Shown here piece after piece: positions 8,366-15,423 of a stretch of 64,000 nucleotides of DNA. This stretch comes from Pseudomonas turukhanskensis (GTDB lineage: Bacteria; Pseudomonadota; Gammaproteobacteria; Pseudomonadales; Pseudomonadaceae). How positions within the stretch are numbered: position 1 is the first letter of the stretch; each line of letters starts with the position of its first letter. The stretch covers positions 1 through 64,000 of the forward strand of contig NZ_BSFN01000001.1 in the NCBI RefSeq assembly GCF_027922365.1, given 5' to 3'. The position numbers were made by a program, and so were the translations under genes. The notes under the pieces were generated by a model. The model saw only the letters and a list, made by a program, of their open reading frames with translations. It ran no database searches and was not told the DNA's origin.

Positions 8366-9676
8366 ATGCCCACTGACACCCCCAAAACCAAACGCCTGAT
8401 CGTGGTCGCCCTGCTGATGGCGGTGATGGTCATCAGCGTGCTGGACAAGACCATCTTCGCCTTCGCCGGCGTGCACATCATCGAAGAGCTCAAACTCACC
8501 CCCGAGCAATTCGGCTTTGTCGGCAGTGCATTTTTCTTTTTGTATTCGCTGTCGGGCATCCTGGTCGGCTTTCTCGCCAACCGTTTTCCCAGCCGCTGGA
8601 TTCTGGTGGGTATGGCCACGGTCTGGACCCTCTCGCAACTGCTGGTGACGCTCACCAGCAGCCTCAACGCGCTGATCGCCAGCCGCCTGATGCTGGGCGC
8701 CGGTACTGGCCCGGGCACCGCGGTTACGCAGCACGCCTGTTTCAAATGGTTCGGCCCCACCGAGCGGGTGTTGCCGGCCTCGTTGATTCAGGTGTCGATC
8801 ATGCTGGGCGGCTTGCTCGGGGCCATCGCCCTGCCGTTTTGCATCAGCCACTTCGGTTGGCGCATGGCCTACCTCACCCTGGCCGGGCTGAGCTTCCTGT
8901 GGTTGTTGTGCTGGCTGGCGTTCGGCGCCGAAGGCACGCAGGCCAGCGCCGACAGCAGCGCACCGGGCAATGACGGCCTATTCATCAAGTACCGTTACCT
9001 GCTGCTGAACCGCACCTTCGTGTGGATATCGCTGATGTGCTTTCTTGCTTACCTGCCCAACGCGCTGTCGTTCAGCTGGTCGGCGGTGTATATGCAAAAG
9101 GGTCTGGGCCTGACCGCCATGCAGGCGGGCTATGTGATGTTCGCCGCCACGCTGAGCATCATCGTCCTCAACCTGCTGGTGTCGAGCCTCTCGCAGCGCG
9201 CGCTGAAAAACGGCGCCGACCTGCAGCGCAGCATGGTCTGGCCGCCGATGGTGTGCTGCATTGTCGGTGCGCTGGGCTTTATTGCCATGGGCACCCTCGC
9301 CGCCAGCCTGGCCGGCAAGCTGTTGGCCTTCAGCCTGGGCTGCGTATTGCTCAACGCGGTGTTCGCCTTTGGCATGACCATCACCGCGCACATTTCCCCC
9401 AACGAACAACGCGGCGCCATGCTCGCCATTCACGTCGGCAGCATGACCGCTGCCGGCATGTTCGCGCCCTGGGCGGTGGGCAAGATGATCACCTGGCTGG
9501 GTGGCGATATCGCCCGTGGCTTCGAGCTGTCGGTGAACGGCTTCGGCATCGCCACGCTGGTTTGCGCCCTGCTCGGCTTGCTGCTGCTAACCCCGGAAAC
9601 CACCCGCAAGCGTTTGCTTGCCCGGCGCGAGGGCCAGGCCAACGCCATGCCCGCAGCGCCACCGTTGAGCCACTGA
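8366..9676 (+). CDS. MFS transporter, probable anion:cation symporter type
   Basis: This 436-residue protein has about 12 hydrophobic segments split by a central hydrophilic loop (GAEGTQASADSSAPGNDG, residues 190-210). The loop after helix 2 contains GFLANRFPSRWIL, the MFS motif A position, which fits the ACS (phthalate/glucarate/galactonate) group. Helix 4-5 contains RLMLGAGTGPGTAVTQ. It imports or exports an organic acid or small metabolite at the inner membrane; the substrate is unknown. It lies between the LysR gene and the DUF2817 peptidase, and the three may form one nutrient-use unit. Confidence 0.85.
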   Translation: MPTDTPKTKRLIVVALLMAVMVISVLDKTIFAFAGVHIIEELKLTPEQFGFVGSAFFFLYSLSGILVGFLANRFPSRWILVGMATVWTLSQLLVTLTSSLNALIASRLMLGAGTGPGTAVTQHACFKWFGPTERVLPASLIQVSIMLGGLLGAIALPFCISHFGWRMAYLTLAGLSFLWLLCWLAFGAEGTQASADSSAPGNDGLFIKYRYLLLNRTFVWISLMCFLAYLPNALSFSWSAVYMQKGLGLTAMQAGYVMFAATLSIIVLNLLVSSLSQRALKNGADLQRSMVWPPMVCCIVGALGFIAMGTLAASLAGKLLAFSLGCVLLNAVFAFGMTITAHISPNEQRGAMLAIHVGSMTAAGMFAPWAVGKMITWLGGDIARGFELSVNGFGIATLVCALLGLLLLTPETTRKRLLARREGQANAMPAAPPLSH

Positions 9677-9788
9677 CCCGGTCGCTCGACTTCTCCCTGA
9701 CAGCGCCGGTTAACCAGATTCTCAGCGTGGGCCACAAGCCCGCGCTGCGGCCCAGCGCGCCCTTTTCTGTTTACGGATGGAACGCTCG

Positions 9789-10868
9789 ATGAACCCTTCC
9801 TGCTTCTCGCAGAGCTACACCCAGGCACGCCAGCAATTTCTCAACAGCTGCGCCCGGCGCGGTCTGGCCGTTGAATCCCATATCCACCCGTTGCCTGGCC
9901 GCGATGGCGAACAACTGGCTATCGACGTGGCCTTCCACGGCAAACCGGACGCCGCCAACCTGCTGGTGCTGAGCAGCGGCTGCCACGGCGTGGAAGGCTT
10001 CTGCGGTTCGGGTGTGCAAGTGGACCGCCTGAACGACGACGCCTGGTTTGCCGCGACCCAGCGCGACGACCTGGCGGTGCTCTATATCCATGCGCTGAAC
10101 CCCTACGGTTTTTCCCACCTGCGGCGGGTGACCAACGAGAACGTCGACCTAAACCGCAACTTCATCGACTTCAGCCAGCCGCTGCCGGACAACGCCGAAT
10201 ACCGCGCCCTGGCCCCCGTGCTGCTGCCGAAAAAATGGCCGGTGGGCGCACTCAACGCCCTCCAGCTGATGAGCTTTGCCCTGCGCTACGGGCGCATGGG
10301 CCTGCAGGCCGGCATCTCCCGCGGGCAGCACAGCGACCCCAAGGGCCTGTTCTTTGCCGGCACCGCGCCGACCTGGAGCAACCAGCGCCTGCGCGAAATC
10401 CTGCGCACCTACGGGCAGCGTTGCCAGCGCCTGGCCTGGGTGGATGTGCACACGGGTCTGGGCCCGCGCGGCCATGGCGAGCGCATCTACAAAGGCCTGC
10501 AGAACGCCGAGGACATCGCCCGCTGCCGGCGCTGGTTTGGTGATCAGGTGACCAACGCCGCCGAAGGCAACTCCGCCTCCGCCGACCTTAACGGCACCAT
10601 CGACCTCGGCGTCATGGCCGAATGCCCACAAGCGCAATACACCGGCGTGACCCTCGAATACGGCACCCTGCCGGGCAAACAGGTGCTGTCGGCCCTGCGC
10701 GCCGAGCAGTGGCTGTATAACCACCCCGAAGCGCCACTGGCCCAGCACCAGCAGATCAAACAGCAGATTCGCGATGCGTTTTACGTGGATGCCGATGACT
10801 GGAAAATTCAGGTGCTGGAGCAGGCCAGGGACGTGATGGCGCAAGGGTTGGCGGGGCTTTATTCCTGA
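9789..10868 (+). CDS. DUF2817 family, M14-type metallopeptidase/deacylase
   Basis: This 359-residue cytoplasmic protein belongs to DUF2817, a branch of the M14 zinc carboxypeptidase/succinylglutamate desuccinylase superfamily. The zinc ligands H66 and E69 (CHGVEG) and H221 (WVDVHTGLG) are visible. The arginine motif NENVDLNRNF (117-126) and a candidate catalytic glutamate E290 (TLEYGT) are also present, so the active site looks complete. ATG 9789 is preferred for its GGATGGA site seven bases upstream; ATG 9777 four codons earlier is possible. The MFS gene 112 bp upstream suggests that a peptide or amide is imported and then hydrolysed, which is inference. Confidence 0.8.
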   Translation: MNPSCFSQSYTQARQQFLNSCARRGLAVESHIHPLPGRDGEQLAIDVAFHGKPDAANLLVLSSGCHGVEGFCGSGVQVDRLNDDAWFAATQRDDLAVLYIHALNPYGFSHLRRVTNENVDLNRNFIDFSQPLPDNAEYRALAPVLLPKKWPVGALNALQLMSFALRYGRMGLQAGISRGQHSDPKGLFFAGTAPTWSNQRLREILRTYGQRCQRLAWVDVHTGLGPRGHGERIYKGLQNAEDIARCRRWFGDQVTNAAEGNSASADLNGTIDLGVMAECPQAQYTGVTLEYGTLPGKQVLSALRAEQWLYNHPEAPLAQHQQIKQQIRDAFYVDADDWKIQVLEQARDVMAQGLAGLYS

Positions 10869-10892
10869 TTCGAACATTTTGCCCTTGATCTC

Positions 10893-11007
10893 GTAGGTTG
10901 GGTTGAGCGCAGCGAAGCCCAACGCGACTCAATGCGGCCCTTTCGCGACCGACAAGCGCCCTCCTGCGGACGGCCTGTTGGGCTTCGCTTTGCTCAACCC
11001 AACCTAC
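10893..11007. repeat. Long-armed palindrome, GTAGGTTGGGTTGAGC family
   Basis: Arms 10893-10923 and 10977-11007 are inverted copies of about 31 bp built on GTAGGTTGGGTTGAGCGC and AGCGAAGCCCAAC. A second member lies at 60119-60281. Confidence 0.88.
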
Positions 11008-11078
11008 ACTTAGGTCGTATGTGCCCTGCCGCCGATTCCCCGGACTATGGGCTTTCGATCCAGGTCCGGACGCGCGCA

Positions 11079-13013
11079 ATGAGCAAGGCCAACGAATTCG
11101 CCCAGGCGGGCAAGGTGGCGGTGCAGCAGAACATCCATGGCTTGATGGAGTTCCTGCAGAAATTTCCACCGTTCAATCAAATGGAAAGCGCCCACCTGGG
11201 CTACCTGCTGGAGCACTGCCAGCTGCGCTTTTATAGCGCCGGCGAGAGCATTCTCAAGCCCAGCGGCGGGCCGGTGCAGCATTTCTATATCGTCAAACAG
11301 GGCCTGGTGGTTGGTGAACGTCCGCACACCGCGCGGCGCGGCACTGAAACCACCTTCGAGATCACCACTGGCGAGTGTTTCCCGCTCGCGGCGCTGCTCG
11401 GCGAACGCGCCACCCGCACGGAACACCTGGCCGGCGAAGACACCTTCTGCCTGTTGCTGGGCAAAGATGCCTTTATCAAGGTGTTCGCCCTCTCCGCGCC
11501 CTTCCGCGACTTTGCCTTGCGTGGCGTCAGCAGCCTGCTCGACCAAGTGAACCAGCAGGTTCAGCGCCAGGCAGTGGCTACCCTCGGCGCGCAATATTCA
11601 CTGGACACGCCGCTGCGGGAACTGGCCATGCGCCAACCGGTGACCTGCAGCGCCGACACCCCGATCAGCGCCGCCGTGCGCCTGATGCACGAACAGCAGG
11701 TGGGCAGCATCGTGATTGTCGACGAGGGCCTGCGCCCCACCGGCATTTTCACCCTGCGCGACCTGCGTTCGGTGGTGGCTGAAGGCAGTGAAAACCTCAG
11801 CGGGCCGATTGCCAGCGTGATGATCGCCAACCCCTTTCACCTGCCGGCCACGGCCAGCGCCTTCGATGCCGCCATCGCCATGACCGAGCGGCATATTGCC
11901 CATGTCTGCCTGGTTGAAGAGGGTCGGCTGCGCGGCGTGGTGTCCGAGCGCGATCTGTTTTCGTTGCAGCGCGTCGACCTGGTGCACCTGGCGCGCACTA
12001 TCAGCCACGCCAGCAAACTGGAAACGTTGGTAGCGCTGCGCAGCGATATTCATCAACTGGTGGAACGCATGCTGGCCCACGGCGCGTCGTCCACGCAGAT
12101 CACCCAGATCATCACCCTGCTCAACGACCACACCGTGTGCCGGGTGATCGAGCTCAGTATCGAACAGGTGGGCGATCCGGGCGTGCCGTTTACCTGGCTG
12201 TGTTTTGGCAGCGAAGGGCGGCGCGAGCAAACCCTGCACACCGACCAGGACAACGGCATGCTGTTCGAAGCCAGCGACGCGGCAGACGCCGCGATCAAGC
12301 GCGGCAAGCTGCTGCCACTGGCCGAGCGCATCAACCACAGCCTGGACAAATGCGGTTTCAGCCTGTGCAAGGGCGGCATCATGGCCAGCAACCCGCAGCT
12401 GTGTCTGTCACACCTGGAGTGGTCGCGACGCTTCAGCAGTTTTATTCGCGATGGCAATCCGGAGAACCTGCTGGCCTCAAGCATCTATTTCGACCTGCGC
12501 GCGGTGTGGGGCCCCGTGGATGGCTGCGAAGTGCTGCGCCAGCAGATTCTGGTGGAGGTGGCGGACAACCAGATTTTCCAGCGCCTGATGGCCGCCAACG
12601 CCCTGCGCAACCGCCCACCGGTGGGGCGCTTCCGCGACTTTGTGGTGGCCAGGAGCGGCAGCGAAAAACACACCCTGGATTTGAAAGTGCAGGGCCTGAC
12701 GCCCTTTGTCGATGGCGCGCGGTTGCTCGCTTTGGCCCATGGCATCAGCGCCGGCAACACCTTGCAGCGCTTGCGCGAGCTGATTGCCAAAGAGGTGATC
12801 GACCCGCTCGATGGTGCGGCCTATGAAGAGGCCTATCACTTTATTCAGCAGACCCGCATGCAACAGCACCAGCAGCAAGCCCGCCAGCAACAACGCTATT
12901 CAAATCGCCTGGACCCGGACAGCCTCAACCACCTGGACCGGCGCATCCTGCGGGAATCGTTCCGCCAGGCGCAGCGCCTGCAAAGCAGCCTGGCGCTCAG
13001 GTATCAGCTTTGA
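11079..13013 (+). CDS. Cyclic-nucleotide-binding / CBS / DUF294 nucleotidyltransferase
   Basis: This 644-residue cytoplasmic protein has four parts. A cNMP-binding (Crp-like) domain covers residues 20-140, and paired CBS domains cover about 180-300. A DUF294 nucleotidyltransferase follows, with an intact GlnD-like active site CFGSEGRREQTLHTDQDNG near 375-393 (GS plus a D-x-D pair). A helical C-terminal DUF294_C part completes it. It probably transfers a nucleotide to a protein target in response to a nucleotide ligand; neither is known. ATG 11079 is chosen because the open frame above it lies in the palindrome. The gene ends by overlapping the downstream exonuclease gene at TTGA, so the two are co-translated. 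Confidence 0.85.
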   Translation: MSKANEFAQAGKVAVQQNIHGLMEFLQKFPPFNQMESAHLGYLLEHCQLRFYSAGESILKPSGGPVQHFYIVKQGLVVGERPHTARRGTETTFEITTGECFPLAALLGERATRTEHLAGEDTFCLLLGKDAFIKVFALSAPFRDFALRGVSSLLDQVNQQVQRQAVATLGAQYSLDTPLRELAMRQPVTCSADTPISAAVRLMHEQQVGSIVIVDEGLRPTGIFTLRDLRSVVAEGSENLSGPIASVMIANPFHLPATASAFDAAIAMTERHIAHVCLVEEGRLRGVVSERDLFSLQRVDLVHLARTISHASKLETLVALRSDIHQLVERMLAHGASSTQITQIITLLNDHTVCRVIELSIEQVGDPGVPFTWLCFGSEGRREQTLHTDQDNGMLFEASDAADAAIKRGKLLPLAERINHSLDKCGFSLCKGGIMASNPQLCLSHLEWSRRFSSFIRDGNPENLLASSIYFDLRAVWGPVDGCEVLRQQILVEVADNQIFQRLMAANALRNRPPVGRFRDFVVARSGSEKHTLDLKVQGLTPFVDGARLLALAHGISAGNTLQRLRELIAKEVIDPLDGAAYEEAYHFIQQTRMQQHQQQARQQQRYSNRLDPDSLNHLDRRILRESFRQAQRLQSSLALRYQL

Positions 13014-13720
13014 GTGCATTCGATTGGCTGCGCCGCCGCAGCGCACCGCTGGTTGATCAGCAACTGACAGATGCCTGCACGCAGTTGCCCAAACCTGGCC
13101 CCTGGCGCGAGACCACGCTGCGCGAGCAGCGGTTTGTGGTGCTGGACCTCGAAACCAGCGGTTTGAATATGCAGCGCGACCAGTTGCTGTCCATCGGTGC
13201 GGTGGTGATCGAAGACGGCGCCATCGATCTGGCCCAGCAATTCGAGTGCACCCTGCAACGCAGCGGGCAAAAGCTTAGCGCCAGCGTGTTGATTCACGGC
13301 ATCGCCCCCAGCGCGTCAGCCGCCGGCATTGCGCCGGGCGAAGCGTTGCTGGCGTTTATGCAGTTTGTCGGCGACAGACCGTTGCTGGCCTTTCACGCGC
13401 CGTTTGACCAGCACATGCTAAGCAAAGCCTTGAAGGCCGACTTGGGCTATAGCCTGGAACACCCTTTTTGGGATGTGGCCGACCTGGCGCCGCTGCTCTG
13501 CCCGGAAATCACCTTGCGCCAAGCCGGCCTGGACGACTGGACCGCGCAATTCGGCCTGCAGGTGCACCAGCGCCACCACGCCAGCGCCGATGCCCTGGTG
13601 ACCGCCGAACTGGCCCTGATTCTGTTCAGTCGCGCGCGCAAACAAGGGCTGGACAGCCCGGCAGCGCTGGCTGACGCCCTGTCGCGCTGGCAACGGCGCC
13701 AGCAGCGGCCTTCTCTGTAA
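13010..13720 (+). CDS. DEDDh 3'-5' exonuclease, DnaQ/PolC-epsilon-like
   Basis: This 236-residue protein has the exonuclease fold of the DNA polymerase III epsilon family. Exo I is VVLDLETSG (D and E near residues 45-47), Exo II is FHAPFDQHML, and Exo III is HHASADALVTAEL with the DEDDh histidine. The start is the unusual TTG at 13010, inside the stop of the preceding gene (TTGA). No ATG or GTG lies in frame before the Exo I motif, so TTG is the only start that keeps the catalytic site. The conserved coupling to a cNMP/CBS/nucleotidyltransferase protein points to a signalling or RNA/DNA turnover role rather than replication. Confidence 0.82.
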   Translation: MSAFDWLRRRSAPLVDQQLTDACTQLPKPGPWRETTLREQRFVVLDLETSGLNMQRDQLLSIGAVVIEDGAIDLAQQFECTLQRSGQKLSASVLIHGIAPSASAAGIAPGEALLAFMQFVGDRPLLAFHAPFDQHMLSKALKADLGYSLEHPFWDVADLAPLLCPEITLRQAGLDDWTAQFGLQVHQRHHASADALVTAELALILFSRARKQGLDSPAALADALSRWQRRQQRPSL

Positions 13721-13793
13721 CCAACCTGCAAAGCAGGCCACAAAATAAACCGACCGCCTGCAATTGCGGCGATATGCCACTCTCTGCAATCAT

Positions 13794-13812
13794 ATGCGAA
13801 TAATTCTCGATT
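13794..13812. promoter_or_regulatory. Probable Fur box upstream of the ECF sigma gene
   Basis: The sequence ATGCGAATAATTCTCGATT differs at few positions from the classical Pseudomonas Fur operator ATGAGAATAATTCTCATT. It lies 32 bp before the sigma factor start. Iron-replete Fur would repress the whole sigma/FecR unit. Confidence 0.65.
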
Positions 13813-13843
13813 TCGCGTTGTTTCTTCTTTGGCGGAGAGTGTT

Positions 13844-14353
13844 GTGTCGGGCACAAACCACGAATTGGCGGGCATCCTGTATCGCGATCATCGCGATTGG
13901 CTGCTCGGCTGGCTGCGCAAAAGCCTGAGCTGCCCGCACCGCGCTGAAGACTTGAGCCAAGACACCTTCGTGCGCATTCTGGGCAAGACCGACGCCGTGC
14001 AAATGCGCGAGCCGCGCGCCCTGTTGACCACCATCGCCAAAGGTCTGCTGATCGACTACTTCCGCCGCAGCGCCTTGGAGCGCACCTACCTCGACGAGCT
14101 GTCGGCGCTGCCGGAAAACGTCCACCCCGATATTGAAGAACAGGCTTTGGTGCTGGAATCGCTGCGCACCATCGACCGCATGCTCAGCACCTTGTCCAGC
14201 AATGCCCGCGCCGCCTTCCTGTATAACCGCATCGACAACATGGGCCACGCCGAAATCGCCGAGCGTTTGGGTGTGTCCGTGCCGCGCGTGCGCCAGTACC
14301 TGGCCCAGGGCTTGCGCCAGTGCTACATCGCCCTGTACGGCGAGCCGACATGA
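13844..14353 (+). CDS. FecI-like ECF sigma factor
   Basis: This 169-residue sigma-70 family factor has region 2 at residues 10-75 (YRDHRDWLLGWLRK, then AEDLSQDTFVRIL) and region 4 at about 105-160 (IAERLGVSVPRVRQYLAQGL). The start is GTG 13844, with GGAGAG five bases upstream. A TTG five codons earlier is also open but overlaps the ribosome site. It should direct polymerase to the downstream TonB receptor promoter when released by the FecR partner. Its stop overlaps the fecR-like start at ATGA, and a Fur box lies upstream. Confidence 0.88.
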   Translation: MSGTNHELAGILYRDHRDWLLGWLRKSLSCPHRAEDLSQDTFVRILGKTDAVQMREPRALLTTIAKGLLIDYFRRSALERTYLDELSALPENVHPDIEEQALVLESLRTIDRMLSTLSSNARAAFLYNRIDNMGHAEIAERLGVSVPRVRQYLAQGLRQCYIALYGEPT

Positions 14354-15321
14354 ACCGCAGCAGCGTCACCGCCAAGGTGCTCGACGAAGCCATCAGTTGG
14401 CAGGTGTGCCTGGGCTCGGGCTGCGCATCCGATCTGGAAAAAGCCGAATTCCAAATCTGGCATGCCGCCAGCGCCGAGCACGCGCGCGCCTGGGGCCAAC
14501 TCAATGGCCTGGACCAGCATTTGGCCAAGGTCAGCAGCCAACCGGCGCGCCGCGCCCTGGTGCGTGCCGCCGACAACGGCAAAAGCCGGCTGCGCAGTGG
14601 CGGCCTGCTGGGCCTGTTACTGGCCGGCGTACTGGGCCTGAGCCTGGCGCACCAGCACCGACCGCTGGGCGACTGGCTGGCAGACGAGCGCACCGCGCCC
14701 GGCGAGCAGCGCGACCTGGAATTGCCCGACCACACCAAGGTGCGCCTTAACAGCCGCAGCGCCCTGGATATCGACTTCAACACCCAGCAGCGGCGCATTT
14801 TTCTGCGCAGCGGCGAGATTCTGGTGGAAACCGCCCACGGCGACGCCAGGCCCTTTATCGTTGCCACCGCCGACGGCGAGCTGCGTGCCCTGGGCACGCG
14901 CTTCCTGGTGCGCCACGAAGACGCCGGCACGCGCCTGATCGTGTTGCAGTCCGCCGTTGCCGCCCACCCGGCGCAAGCCGAAGGCGAGCGCATCATCAGC
15001 GAAGGCCAGCAGGTGTTTATGGCCGCCAACGCCTTGAGCGATGTGCGCGCCGCGCCGGCCACGGCGGACGCCTGGGCCCACGGCATGCTGGTGGTGGAAA
15101 ACATGCGCCTGGCCGACCTGCTCGACCAACTGAGCGACTACCGCCAGGGCTTTCTCAACGCCGACCCGGCGGTGGCCGATCTGCGCATCAGCGGCAGCTT
15201 CCCGCTGCAAAATACCGACCTGGCCCTGGCCGCCTTACCACCCAGCCTGCCGGTGCAAATCCAGCACCGTGCGGGCTGGTGGACGCGCGTAGTGCCCGCT
15301 CCAGTCGCCGAAAAACCCTGA
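14350..15321 (+). CDS. FecR-like anti-sigma/sigma regulator
   Basis: This 323-residue inner-membrane protein has an N-terminal cytoplasmic DUF4880 region (residues 1-75), one membrane segment at about 92-108 (GGLLGLLLAGVLGLSLAH) and a periplasmic FecR domain (about 125-225, LRALGTRFLVRHE). The C-terminal part should receive the signal from the receptor's N-terminal extension and hand it to the sigma factor. ATG 14350 overlaps the sigma gene stop, giving strict coupling. The receptor gene follows after 102 bp that include a GGCTGC/GCAGCC hairpin. Confidence 0.86.
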   Translation: MNRSSVTAKVLDEAISWQVCLGSGCASDLEKAEFQIWHAASAEHARAWGQLNGLDQHLAKVSSQPARRALVRAADNGKSRLRSGGLLGLLLAGVLGLSLAHQHRPLGDWLADERTAPGEQRDLELPDHTKVRLNSRSALDIDFNTQQRRIFLRSGEILVETAHGDARPFIVATADGELRALGTRFLVRHEDAGTRLIVLQSAVAAHPAQAEGERIISEGQQVFMAANALSDVRAAPATADAWAHGMLVVENMRLADLLDQLSDYRQGFLNADPAVADLRISGSFPLQNTDLALAALPPSLPVQIQHRAGWWTRVVPAPVAEKP

Positions 15322-15423
15322 GAAAGCGGCTGCTGAAAAATAATTTCACGCAGCCCTATCACTTTTCGATTTTGCTTCGGCATAGGGGCATTGAGATTAA
15401 TTCCTTTCTGGGAGCCGCTCGCA

